Source of the DNA: Podocnemis expansa
Lineage: Eukaryota > Chordata > Testudines > Podocnemididae
Assembly: GCA_007922195.1 (NCBI GenBank)
Contig: ML681963.1
Span: forward strand, 142,044,873-142,108,872
DNA: 64,000 bases
Direction: 5' to 3'
This document shows positions 48,811-59,489 of this stretch, piece after piece (the stretch's first letter is position 1; each line of letters opens with the position of its first letter). Made by a program: the position numbers and the translations under genes. The notes under the pieces are model-generated. The model made no database searches. It saw only the letters and a program-made list of their open reading frames with translations, and was not told the DNA's origin.

Positions 48811-49012
48811 TCGCTCAAAATTATCATGCAAAGTGTAGGAGGGACACAGCTGGTTGTTGGCGTGGGAGGGCTGGATGTTGGTATTTGTGTTCCTACACAG
48901 TATTTCTTCTTGTCATCATGAACCTTCCAGTGGGGAGCCATTTGGGAACAAGAGGAAATGACCTTACCACTTGGCAAGCGGCATTAATCTGATTTGTTAT
49001 TTGTGCAAGTCC
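48811..49012 (-). pseudogene. Mucin exon: link and start of C8 domain
   Basis: Starts after TCTTGCAG and reads GTCTNNKSD, a TAA stop at 48,984-48,986 where the family has an acidic residue, then CRLPSGKVISSCSQMAPHWK, a short Pro/Thr/Ser linker (TSSPPTPTTSC) and PPTLCMIILS. The linker inside this exon is a MUC5AC-like feature. The GTAAGA donor leaves phase 2, which fits the next exon. Confidence 0.88.
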
Positions 49013-49426
49013 CTGCAAGACATCAAACATAACCAGCTCAGAAGGTTGTGAGCCACTGACAAAGTGCAAAGCATATGAAGTCACCATCACATTCAAAAGC
49101 AGTGTGCATAGTGAATGGGTCATACACTTTATACGTTTAGATCACTAGATACTGAGTGTCCTTTTCCTTTGAATTTGCTTAATAATTGCTTCAGTAAGAT
49201 TAAAATGATAAAACAAAGAATCAGGTCATTGTAATATTAAGCATTTGAACCTTTTTTTAAAAGCAGATGGAAGTGATATAAAAATGAACAATGGCTGAGA
49301 CCCAAATTCTTGCTAAATACATGTACTTTCAAGGGATTTCAATCTATGGTGAGCCTTAGTGTCTAGATGACTCAGGGAATAAACATAGGGAGCATAAGGA
49401 GAGAAGGATTAATGCATCCATTTTAC

Positions 49427-49610
49427 CACACTGTCCTTCAGTGTTATTGCCAAATTTGCTGAATGGTAGTTTCACTGAGATGATCAACCCACTGAAGGTG
49501 ATGGTAGCTCCAATCTCAGGTATTTCAACAACCATGTTAATGCCAGGCATGGAAACAGAAATGCCATTTTTCTGGAAGCCTGGTTTCACAATCTCTTTAT
49601 TGACGATCAT
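49427..49610 (-). CDS. Mucin exon: VWD domain (D4), second part
   Basis: The exon lies between a TATGCAG acceptor and a GTG|GTAAAA donor and encodes PGFQKNGISVSMPGINMVVE, PEIGATITFSGLIISVKLPF and FGNNTEGQCG, the second half of the VWD fold including the GNNTEGQCG signature. It begins in phase 0 and ends in phase 1, agreeing with the exons on both sides. No lesion is visible. Confidence 0.92.
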
Positions 49611-49624
49611 CTGCATATGGGATT

Positions 49625-51180
49625 AAAAATAATGCCATTGTAGGAGTCACTTATCTTAGACGTGTTTTAAATAATTTGTTTACTAACCTTTATATTCATG
49701 TCATTTCATGGCGACATATCACATATTTCTCATGTCCCAGATCAGGTTTTTATAATAACAACTCATGTTGTTTTATTTTCCTTTCTGAGTTGCTTTACAG
49801 TCCCTGAGTCGTTTAGTTGTGGGATTAATTATCAGAGCTATCCTGTTCAATTAGTATTGTTATGCAATCGGTCATATTCTTGTTGGGCAAGTTCTATGCT
49901 AATACACATTATTTTAAAGACAAATATAATGAATGAAATTATCATTTTGCATCTTTTTGTAGGCATTTTTCCTTATACAAAATGACTAGGCCATTATTTT
50001 CTAAGCTGCAGAAATATTCTATTTTATTATTATAATCATTGCTCTATCGTAACTCTGTAATTATTGTGTAATTGCAATAGGCCAGACCATGAGGGGTGTC
50101 TAGCACAGGGGGAGCCCCTGGAACTCATACTGAAATTAAAACGCCACCCATTATTTATTTTCTATAATGAATTTTCCTGTTTAAATTAAGCTGTTGCTTA
50201 CATTTGCCACATACAAAATGTGGATACTAACAATAACGTGGGTATTTGGTTGATGATATTAATCTCCAGGAATTACTTCTGTATTAGGAACTTTACTTCT
50301 GTTTCAGTTGATTGGATTGGAAGAGTAATAGTTGCAGATCCTGAAAGTATCATTATTTTTTGACTGGGAATCTTTGGACTACATTTTACTATATGTCCTA
50401 TTCTATCCTTAGTGGTTTCTGGGTCTTGGCAGAGGTCTGTAGAGAGAAGACACACATGACTTTGCAACTTCCATCCAACCACCTTGGGCCACCTGAGTGC
50501 CATGTCAGCCTCCAAAATAAAGCACGGTAGCATGAGGGCACTTCTGATTTTCACCAGCTGCTAACTGCGATGTAGGATTACTAGGGGGAAACAGATGCTG
50601 TAGTTCATATATCCTTCTCTTCAAATACTTCTGTTCCAGCAAGTAGAAATGGAGTGGAAAAGGGGCTACTAGAGTGGTTTTGTACTATTCAAAGATCCCC
50701 ATACCTAGGGGGAAAGCCCCATTCAGCCGTCTAAGTCACCCTGATTTCTGCTTCACACCACCAGGAAGAATTGGTCTTCTAGTCTATATTTTTGCACCTT
50801 TGGTTTTTTGCACACAATACATGAATTTGCATGAGACAGAAGTCCCCCAGAAGCGATGCACTTCCATACCAGCCCTTAAAAAAGACTGTGCCTTAATCAG
50901 ATAAAAAATAAGATATCTTGCTTCTTTCACATGCATCAATAACATATTCCATAGGTTTGTACCTCTTGCAGAAATTTCTAGCCTTATACTTTACAATGCC
51001 ACGTCTCACAGTTTTTGAACCTCCTTAGTCCTGAGAATTTCTTTCTGTCAAATACATCCACATCTTTCATAAATTTCTATTTCTCCAGTAAGGATAGCTC
51101 TAACTCTCTAAACCTTCCATTATCTATCGGCTGCTTAAGAACTGGAATACTCTTTTTTCCACTACTTTAAAGAATTAGAT
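49625..51180. other. Mucin intron
   Basis: Intron inside the VWD domain. Short open frames on both strands show no motif. Confidence 0.6.
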
Positions 51181-51185
51181 TTTAC

Positions 51186-51463
51186 CTTATTAGCCATCAC
51201 CCCACTATAGAGTTCACGTGTCAGCCCTACAGCTGCAGTAAACAATAGTGGACTGAGTAAATATTTACAATAGTAAATAATAATGGACTGAGGACAGGAA
51301 AGTCCATCTTCTGCATCACAGAAGTAATTGTCAATGTCAACACAGAAGTTGTCATATTTAGGGGTAATCTGTTTCACCAGGATATATGTGCAGTTGTCAA
51401 GGAATGTGTAATAGGTTCCATCGAACATAATGTAGTGAGGGTCACCCCAACCACTATAGACAC
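51186..51463 (-). CDS. Mucin exon: VWD domain (D4), first part
   Basis: After the ACCAG acceptor the exon reads VYSGWGDPHYIMFDGTYYTF, LDNCTYILVKQ and FCVDIDNYFCDAEDGLSCPQ, the Ca-binding-loop and Cys framework of a VWD domain, and ends VGLTRELYSGVMANK with AAG|GTAAAA. It joins both neighbouring exons in frame. Between CPQSIIIYY and GLTRELY it has about a dozen extra codons made by a tandem duplication of ~35 bases (about 51,215-51,298). The frame stays open, but the domain core is lengthened. Confidence 0.9.
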
Positions 51464-51652
51464 CTGGTAAAAAAGATAAAATATAGATGCTAAGACTAAA
51501 AATAAGTTTACAAGAAAGAAGTTAGAAAGTCAAGTCAGTGACACAACCTTCAGGATATATCTAGCACCATGAAAAGCAAATCCTCATGTTTTTCATGTAA
51601 GTGTTTTGTGTATTTTCAGTGATATTCTTCCCTAACTCAGTTGTTGCTTACA

Positions 51653-51930
51653 TTCACATTCATAGTGGTAACAGCAACCATCCTCACTGAAGACCTTTAC
51701 TGGTGGATATCCATTTGCACAGGTAATTTTCTTTACTAGCGGGTATTTCACTTGCTGGATAACAACTTTGTTGTTTCCCTCGCACGCTGCAGTGGTGCAG
51801 TTGGATAACTTCTATGTTTCACCTATCTGTTTGATGGGATAAAAAAAGGAATTGTTGTCACAAATGCTTATGTTTGGTTTGAACTTCATACAGACTTTTA
51901 CTTCCAAAATGTCACAATGCTTGCAGAGTT
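51653..51930 (-). pseudogene. Mucin exon: start of D4 region
   Basis: The minus strand reads CKHCDILEVKVCMKFKP, IKQIGET, a TAG stop (51,812-51,814, where the family has Trp), KLSNCTTAACEGNNKVVIQQ and ITCANGYPPVKV, ending GCCYHYECE with a GTAAGC donor in phase 1. This is the segment leading into the fourth VWD domain. The 5' limit is uncertain because no strong acceptor was seen, and a further stop lies at 51,938-51,940 in the same frame. Confidence 0.8.
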
Positions 51931-51944
51931 TGGGTGGTTAGGTT

Positions 51945-53245
51945 TCATAGGTATATTTCTTCTCTCTAATGTTTGGCATCCATGGTTTGGAAATTTTGGT
52001 GATCATTATTTTGCAGTACATTTTACAATACAAAGTGATGACCAGTAGTGGCACCATTTTTGCTCAAACTTTCTTAAACAATTCAGTCCAAAGTAGTTAA
52101 TCATGGAAAATGTTGAAGGGGTAAAAACATGAAACAGATAGGTAAAATGGAAAAGGTTAGGTACCCTTGCCTGCAGCCCTGGCAGTTCTGTGGCAATGTA
52201 CTATATGGTGTTCCAAAGTACACTCAGGTTTCTTGGACACACAGTGGCATAAGAATTCTTAAGAGGTCAAGGGAGGCTGTGTAGCTTCTCATATGCCCAA
52301 AATCTAGACTGGGGCAAGGGGAATGGAGGTCATGACTCTACACATTTCCTTACAGAATTCTTGCAGATAGCAGCTCTCTGCTGGTACATACACAGAACTT
52401 TCATCACTTTTCATATGTGAGAAAAAGGATCTGTTGAGACTCAGCCATATGTGAACTTGAATGAGCAATGAAGCTCAAAGATCTCCACTGCTTTATTCCT
52501 GAGAAACTGAGTTGTCAGACAAGACAAGAGCAACCCATGTTAGCGTAAGAGATCTCTCCCTAATGGTGGTCAGGGAAGGCGGAAGTGACACATCCCCCTG
52601 ACACTCAAACCTACACCAAGGCTGCAGAGGTAAGTTTTGAAAATGTATTTTAACCTAGAGGACTCATATTGTTCTCTTGCCTCTCCAGAAACTGCTCCAT
52701 GTTCGATACTACAGCCTCAAGGAGTGAGAGTCTGGGTTATGCAAAGGAATGCTGGTGAAGAAGGCACAGGGGACATTATCACACCCTAAGCATCTCTTTG
52801 GGTTACAGTGTAGAATAGGTCCAAAGACCCAATTTACAGTAGCATCTTTTGCATACTCAAGTTTTATCAGTTCATTATAGAGGTGGCATACTCACAAGTA
52901 ACAGGCATTCCCATCCCTTGCTCAAGTGTAGAGAAAGAGTAAGATTCGTCCTTACAGACTGGAGAACATAAAGAGCTACACACTTGAGTTGCAATACAGA
53001 TTTTTTGGAAGAGTAAATTACTTTTAAGTCTGCCTATAACAGGATGCACAAATGAACATGTAACATCCAGACTGGCTGACAAGAGTTTTATATCAGTTTT
53101 GCAAAAATGGGAGCATACTGCCCTCTATTAGAATTGTTTAAAAAACATGTGTTCTCTCAGTTTTAAATAATTTATAATGTTTTCTCCTGCAAGTTCCATT
53201 ATTATTAAAAGTATCTTCAAAGTTGTATTGGAACATGAGAGAGAG
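51945..53245. other. Mucin intron with one Cys-rich open frame
   Basis: Mostly unremarkable intron. A minus-strand frame at 52,867-53,082 reads TQVCSSLCSPVCKDESYSFS, whose four Cys in a short span could be a decayed exon, but no splice sites in the right phase were found. Confidence 0.4.
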
Positions 53246-53249
53246 ATAC

Positions 53250-53475
53250 CTTTCTGGGAGGTTTAGCATAACGACAATCATAGTGGTTTAACTAATCATT
53301 GTAGTGGGAGACGTAGTAGGTATATATTTTGCCATTGTAGGTGTTGTTGTTGTTGTTGTTGGAGATTGAGCTGTTGTTATACACAGTCCCCTCATTCGCT
53401 CCACTGAACATGATTTACTGCAAATGGCATAGAAAATAGATCCATCCAAGTCTACTGTGCTGTAAATCATGTCAC
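53250..53475 (-). pseudogene. Mucin exon: Cys-rich module before D4
   Basis: After an AG acceptor at 53,476-53,477 the sequence reads DMIYSTVDLDGSIFYAICSK and SCSVERMRGLC, the known MUC5-type module (CFC...IY...D..G...YA.C...C) located between the last PTS region and D4. A short TTTTTTP linker follows, then an in-frame TAA near 53,290. A possible donor, AAAG|GTATCT, lies at 53,250, so the 3' end is tentative. Confidence 0.75.
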
Positions 53476-53687
53476 CTATAAAACAAAAGAAGAAAGATAT
53501 TAGAATGACACAGAATTGAAAATAAAAAAGAACACATAAATACTCATTACAAACTGCATTAGTTACATGTTTGTGTAAAATATAAATATCATTAGAAAAC
53601 ATAAATTTACATTGAAATTAAAATACCCATTTAAATAATATACATTGTCAACATTAAATATGTTCTCATGTCCTGATAAAGACTTAC

Positions 53688-54348
53688 CAACTGCAAAAAT
53701 ATCTTCCCCGATTTGGCAAAAGCAAGGGGTAGTTGTGACGGTTCAACTGGGCGTTGTAGTCAAAATTGTACTTGTACCAGGACAGTATTTTCCTCACCGC
53801 ACAAAAAACATATCTGGTAATTCAAACACATTTTTAATTTCCCAATTTGATCCTCATTTCTGCACACCAGCCTGAAGTTGACATCACACTGCACAACTTG
53901 GCCAATTCATAGATGTTTTGGTTGGGGTGGTCTTCTGCCCTGCACTGAATATCTGAAGGCTTTGTGCAGATTTTGAATCCTGCTGCCCGTATGTTGTCAT
54001 AGGTTTCAATGTCTCCTTCATTAGGGCCAGGAGAGGGGAAATCAGCATCAAACCACTGGGACCATGTGCATGTTTGTTGACAGCCTGTGGCAGAAGAAGG
54101 GGTTGGTCCTGGAGTACTGGTCCTTGGAGATGTGATGATTTCTGTGGTAGATAGAGTGGTGGTACCTGGTTTTCTTGTGCTTTGTGTTGTTTCTGTAGTG
54201 CTGGTTGTCGGTGATATTGTAGTGCTGGGTGATGATGTGGTGGTTTCTGCCGGGCCCAGAGTGGTGGTACGTGGAATGGTTGTGCTTCTAGTTGTTTGTG
54301 AAGCAGTGGTGATTGGAGTGGTTTCAGAAGTGGTTGTTTCTGATATTA
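53688..54348 (-). pseudogene. Mucin exon: PTS linker, second CysD, Cys module start
   Basis: Immediately after the provirus the reading resumes as TTSETTPITTASQTTRSTTI with further Thr/Ser/Pro text, then CQQTCTWSQWFDADFPSPGP, GDIETYDNIRAAGFKICTKP and IQCRAEDHPNQ of a CysD domain. Near 53,898-53,904 one base is missing compared with the expected frame, after which the domain continues in another frame (VVQCDVNFRLVCRNEDQ). A TGA at 53,743-53,745 follows in the linker. The exon closes with PCFCQIGEDIFAVG and a GTAAGT donor, in phase 1. That matches the next exon. Confidence 0.9.
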
Positions 54349-54353
54349 CCGTG

Positions 54354-54894
54354 TGTCACGAGTAGGCTCGGGACAGGTTCGAGGATCCCGCACAATAAGC
54401 AACACCTGAGTCAGGAGTGAAGCAGACTACAATTTTATTAAAGATACAGCCAAATTAAACCCTATTGCTCATCATCACGTAGCCCATGGCAGAGCCCTGT
54501 CCTGGCGTCAGTGGCTAGACCACCACCTTGGGGTGAGGACCCCCTTACAGTGGACCAAGGCCCCCTACTCACAGCGTCCTTCTGACCCGAGAGAGGCTCC
54601 CACCTGTCCTTCCTAGGGAATTTCCTTTTATACCCAGACACAAACAGCTTGACAGCGCTTATCAGCAAAAGCAGAAGTAAGGAGACAAAAAAATGAGTAA
54701 AATCCTCCCTCCGTGGGGGAAAGGCAGGGAAAACGGCTTGTATGGTGGTGACTTCCCCTTTCCAGAGGAGGCTGCAAAGATTGCAGTTTCAAGCTAGTAG
54801 CCCAATGTAACTATAAGCTGCTCTATCTACCTACCATCCCCCTGGCCACCCTAAGCTAACGCATGACAATGTCATCCAGTAGGTAACCACTACA
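54354..54894 (-). repeat. 3' LTR of the provirus, 541 bp
   Basis: On the minus strand it runs from TGTAGTGGTTACC to CTACTCGTGACA, with TATAAAAGGAAATTCCC and AATAAAATTGTAG in the expected order. A purine-rich GCGGGTGGGG lies directly upstream (54,895-54,905) and is probably the polypurine tract. The env frame ends with a TAG formed by the first bases of the LTR. Confidence 0.95.
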
Positions 54895-56993
54895 CCCCAC
54901 CCGCTTGGCCGAGGGATGGTAGGGGATGATATCCCACCACCCAGCTCTGTAAAGCTTCAACCCTTGCAGCTACATATCTTACCCTACAATAAAAATAGCT
55001 GGTTACCTCAACAAGCAGTACACATAACAGGAGAAGTATTACAATAGGGTGCATAGGGATACTGAGAAACCTTGATGCATTTGGGGACCACCCGATAAAA
55101 ATATCCCACCAGTGATGCTCCATGACATGCTCCAGGTGGGTTGAGGTCTTAACCATTCCTTGTTCATCAATGATCATGCGGACAAGGGCAATCTCTGATA
55201 TCTTGTGGGCCGTCTCAAAGTGGTGTTCATCTTGCACACTAAGGTGCTATAGAGCTTGTAAGCACGGGAGACGAACGTCTGTGGGAATATTTTGCCTCGG
55301 GGCTGTGGCTGTACGGGTCCAATGCTCTGAGTAGGGCCGCATCGTGCATAATGCCGAGTAGTATTCAGGTCCCACAACTGCCAGATTGCCTGAGCACAGC
55401 GTACTACTGGTGGATAAAAAATAGAGCCATTACCCCATTGTATAACTTGATTGGAAATCACACATGCTTCAGTCCAGTCTATCTGAAATACATCAGTGCC
55501 ATTAACAAAATATTGATGCCACATGTAATGTCGCAGCACAGGATGTAGGCAGGGGTGCTCCCGCCTCACAAGGAGGGGACGAACCCACTCCTGGGGCCAT
55601 TTATCACACATCTCAGGTTCAACTGTATAGTTTGCCTGGTCTACCCAGTTGTAGGTATCCAAACTCAGCTTGCCCTTAGTATAGGCAGTATAATGAGGGG
55701 ACACCAGGTGCCTGAGGCCCAAGGTATCCCATATTCAAAATTGGCCTGACAGCACCCTGCTTGAGACCAAAATTGTGTAGGGTGTATCCATGCACCGTGG
55801 GGCGGTTTCAATTCTTTAGCCCAAAAGTGGGGCTCCCTTTGTTGCCACTCCAGGTAAAACAACAGATATTGCTGATTGGCCTCTAATTGCATAGCTCTAC
55901 ATTGAGTAACATTTATTGCCACATCCAGATCTTTCAGTGATAAGTAGGTTTGAAAGTGGGATAAGTTGTTCCACCCCCATCCCCTCAGGTCTGCTTGAGA
56001 AAGGGTTCCCAGTCCTTGACCCACTAGAGGGCCCCAGTGCACCAGGGTTCTGAAGGCGGAGGCAGACAGGGACCCCGTTGAGGCCAGACAGGAGCGTAGG
56101 GCTTCAATGTCCCATTGATTTAATGCCCCAACTCCAATTGCTGTTCCCGCCCTTACCAGGGCATCTAAGCCCCACTTCTGGAGTCGTGGGTGGGTCGGAG
56201 GCCACAACATTGCGGTATGCCTCCAACAGTGTGGGTACAAGCGGGAGATGTTAACACGGGACATGTCAATAGTCAATTGCACCTGGATCAAACGTGAGAA
56301 CTGGGCCATGTTAGTGCACTCTAACTGCTGCCATTTGACATGGACCATGGGAGATTTGTCAGGGGGACCATGCTCATGCTCAGGAGAGCCAGGCACTGCA
56401 AGTGCTGGTACTGGTGGACCAGTTCTGGGCCAGTTCCACCAAAAACGCTGTTGGTCCTTAATCTTGTGGGGGCCATTGACAATAGTAAATTGATGCACCC
56501 AGAACCAGTAGATGGGGAGCTTCCCCTTTGGCCCTGGCCTCTTACAACAAGGTGCATCAGGTTGCCACTGATTAACACCAAACTCTGAGGGGCATTGGAT
56601 GTGCCGCGCCTTAGGCACAAACCCCACAACCTCCCACTTTATGGGCTGTCCACCATTCTCCGCCCAAATGGCTCGGTACCCCAGGCACTCCCTCTTGATG
56701 TCATATACACACAATTTTCCATTTTGACACTGTCGAGTCTCGTTATCATAATCACCCCTGTTACACACAAAAGTGTCGCAAAGGCTCCACTGCTCCCATG
56801 CCACTCCACCACAAGTAACAAGAACAAAGCACACAAATAACATCATCCTCAGTTTGGACACCACCCCCAACCTAGGCATGTGATTCCTAAAAACAGCAAT
56901 TATTCGGTTAAGGGCATCTTTTCTCCATCTACATCTGGATCCCATTGCCACTGCAAAGCAATCACACACAGCTGGATAACCAAAACAATACAT
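54890..56993 (-). pseudogene. env-like glycoprotein, two frameshifts
   Basis: Three overlapping frames in order: 56,993-55,665 (442 codons), 55,722-55,174 and 55,237-54,890. The first has an Arg-rich start, a signal-like hydrophobic stretch (MMLFVCFVLVTCGGVAW, residues 50-66), many Cys and Trp, NxS/T sites (NISRL, NLSHF, NVTQC) and a helical region (RAMQLEANQQYLLFYLEWQQ). The last has a Trp-rich pre-membrane HHWWDIFIGWSP, then an anchor (HPIVILLLLCVLLVEVTSYF) and a short basic tail, and ends at the LTR. Frameshifts lie in 55,665-55,722 and 55,174-55,237. No furin-type cleavage site or CX6CC motif was seen, so it is a divergent env by layout rather than by clear family match. It would have served cell entry. 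Confidence 0.75.
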
Positions 56994-57204
56994 GCTGCAA
57001 TAATTACTATTCCCAAAACTTGCAAGTCAACATAACAAAACAAGGCCACTGATGGTCAGGAATAGTTCAGCCTCATGGTCAGTAGGTATCACTCCAATAA
57101 GGTCCAGAATCACTATCCAAAAGCACATAAGTATGACATACAGCACAATTAGGAGAGTGAGCTCAGACACCACCCACCTAAAATAGGTCGGTGTCCCAGA
57201 CCCG

Positions 57205-57564
57205 TCAAAGAATCCTCACTGTACAGATCAACAGCCAGAGGAAGGCCCCATACAGTAGGAGAACTCCCAGCAATTCTGCTGCCGTGCCAGCCCCAAAACT
57301 GGCAGTGTCGAAGTGGGCACTGCTCTCGTCGCCCCCCATGCCTGCCCAGTTCAGGCATTGGCAGGCTGTTGCCTTAAGGGCTGTTTGAGGGGAGGGTCTT
57401 GGCTCCTCCTCCCTCGGTCCCCCTGCCCCCCAGATGAACTCTTCCAGACTGCTGCCCCTAGGATGTTGCAATTGGTGGGTTCTGGAAAGACTTCTAGTAA
57501 ACAAATTAAATTTGGACCCTTGTGAAAGCAGACAGTTTCTCTTCCTCTCTGCGGCGCCAGACAT
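57205..57564 (-). CDS. Small ORF between pol and env, C-terminal hydrophobic segment
   Basis: An ATG-started 119-codon frame (MSGAAERKRN...). It is basic at its start, polar in the middle, and ends AELLGVLLLYGAFLWLLICT plus a few residues, a likely membrane segment at the extreme C-terminus. I do not recognise it. It could be an accessory membrane protein, the remnant of a leader of env, or chance in a GC-rich stretch. The position, between integrase-dUTPase and env, is where retroviral accessory genes occur. The TM-like end and intact ATG are the only support. Confidence 0.35.
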   Translation of the reverse strand: MSGAAERKRNCLLSQGSKFNLFTRSLSRTHQLQHPRGSSLEEFIWGAGGPREEEPRPSPQTALKATACQCLNWAGMGGDESSAHFDTASFGAGTAAELLGVLLLYGAFLWLLICTVRIL

Positions 57565-57710
57565 CTCCTCATGTTTGCTAGGTCAGTACATTTCGGTTCC
57601 TCTTTGGGGTCAGATGACCCCTGCCAGGGTCTTGCCAAGGACAGTAAGTTTCAGTTCCTCTCAGGGGTCATCAGCTTACAACAATATGGTGGAACTCTGG
57701 CTAACTCTGG

Positions 57711-58895
57711 TCAAGGCCATGCTGACACTTTACTAAGGAGAGCATAAATGCAGTCTACCACCCCCTCTCTCAACACTAGGGCTGTGGCCCCAGGCCCATC
57801 AGCTATTATTTCAGCAGGTGTTTTGGAATATTCCTCCTCCAGTCTGACCCACATCTTCCGTCCGGAGCTGCCCAAGCCTCTCTTCCTTCCCTCAGTGGTA
57901 TTGTCGGGCCCAGGGCCCTCCACCAGAGGGCCTTCCTCCCCCTGAATGATACAGGTCAGCTGGGCAACGCGGGTTCCTGCTAGAAAGGTATGGGAGTGGG
58001 GACTGAGACTGTGTAGGATCAGCTTGACCTCCTCCTGATAATCCTGATCAATTACTCCACCCAGGGTAGTCAGGCCTTGGCAAGCCAAACTGGAGCGAAT
58101 GTGCAACTGTCCATAAGTCCCTGGTGAAAGCTGCTCTCCCCACCCACTATCAAATACTTTGGTTTCCCCAGGCTCACGTTTCCAGCATGCCCCATATGAG
58201 ACAGCCAAATCTAGGCCTGCAACTTGGGCTGTGCCCCGGCTAAGTGGCGCGGCCTGGGGTTGAATTTTCCACACTCGCAGTGCGGCCTTGGGCTGGGCCA
58301 GAGTAGAATCGGTCAGCTGTGAGTAAGGGGTAGAGCCTGCTGCAAGCTGTCTATTATTGAGGTTAAGCAGGGCTAGGGGAAGTGCTTTATGCCACCCACG
58401 GAGAGACATATTCCGTGTGGTCTTCCTGATCTGATCTTTCAGGAGGCCATTCATCCGCTTCACCAGGCCTGCAGCCCCTGGGTGGTAGGGAACATGAAGT
58501 ACCCAGTGAATTCCAGTGTTTTGGGCCCACTCTTGAACCTCTCTCACAGTGAAGTGAGTCCCCTGATCACTTTGAATTTCCATGGGGAGCCCATAGGAGA
58601 GAATTACCTCCTGTAGCCCCTTCACAGTATGCTTAGCGTCAGCATGGGCACAAGGAAACGCCCGCAGTATGCCGGTATGGGTATCGACTACTGTCAGCAA
58701 ATATTTCTGCTGGTTCTCCATGAGGAGGGGCCCGATGTAATCGCATTGCCAGACCTGCCAGGGGTGGCACCCCCTCTTGATCTGTCCATCGGCTACCCAC
58801 TGGAGGGGCTGATCCTTCACCTCTGTGCACCGAAGGCAGCGATCCACAGCGGTGTGAGCCGCATCTCGTGTCAGGGGAATGCCCTGGGCTTTCGC
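57711..58895 (-). pseudogene. Integrase core fused to a C-terminal dUTPase
   Basis: Continues in frame after the TAG. Numbering from 58,847: CLRC completes the zinc finger, WQCDYIGP gives catalytic Asp36 and IQSDQGTHF Asp94. The residue 36 positions on, expected to be the catalytic Glu, is Lys130 (GLVKRMNG), so this copy should not integrate. From about residue 200 all five dUTPase motifs appear in order: AGLDLAV (210), RSSLA (251), GGVIDQDYQEEV (263), GTRVAQL (291) and the Gly-rich RGLGSSG (323). dUTPase keeps dUTP out of viral DNA, and its place after integrase is the ERV-L arrangement. About 50 further residues follow, ending at a stop at 57,711. Apart from the upstream TAG the frame is open. 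Confidence 0.93.
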
Positions 58896-59489
58896 CTACT
58901 CCTGGGTTGCTTGGATTCCACCATGCCCACATCGCTCATGTGCCCATTGCACCAGAGCTTGGTGGCTGTGCACGTCTCGGCAAGCAGCATCAGCTACCGC
59001 ATTGTATCGTGCTGCTGCATCAGACCGTCTGGTATGTGCATCCACATGCCCCACTGCTAGGTTCTTGGCTTGGGCCAGCTGCCACAACTGCTCCCAGACA
59101 TCAGCTCCTCCCCACACCAGTCTATCATGAATGGTCCAGTTGTGGCGGCACCACACCGCCATCCAGGAGGTCAAACCTACATAGGTGGCCCAGCTGTCAG
59201 TATACACATAAGTAGGATTAGTTGAGCTGGCCTGTGCGGCCAGAAGAACAGCCTGTAGCTCTGCCAGTTGGCTGGAGCCCCCTTCCCCTTCCTGAGTAAG
59301 AATGGTTTCAGTGGCAGGGTGGAACACAGCTGCTGTCCACACCCGTTTCACCCCCTGGTATCGGGCGGACCCATCGGTGAACCAGGCTCTGTGCTGTTGC
59401 TCAGGGGTCAGTTCTTCATAGGGGGGGTGCCTATCCCACAGGGCTAGGCTCGGGTGGCTCTGGGGCTGGCACCTCTGCGTCGGTTTCAT
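58896..59489 (-). pseudogene. RNase H and integrase zinc-domain start
   Basis: Residues counted from 59,489: FTDGSA with Asp39, SQLAELQAV with Glu77, YTDSWA with Asp98 and NAVADAAC with Asp167 give the full RNase H catalytic set, plus HVDAHT. The C-terminal WAHERCGHGG provides the two His (184, 189) of the integrase HHCC zinc finger. An in-frame TAG at 58,896-58,898 ends it, and the partner Cys pair (CLRC) follows in the same frame. Confidence 0.9.

Noticed and set aside
52867..53082. Cys-containing minus-strand frame as a mucin exon.
   Set aside because: No splice sites in a compatible phase and no match to a known mucin module, so it was left as intron.
54087..54365. Plus-strand Val-rich frame of 92 codons.
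   Set aside because: It is the antisense shadow of the mucin Thr/Ser/Pro-rich coding sequence.
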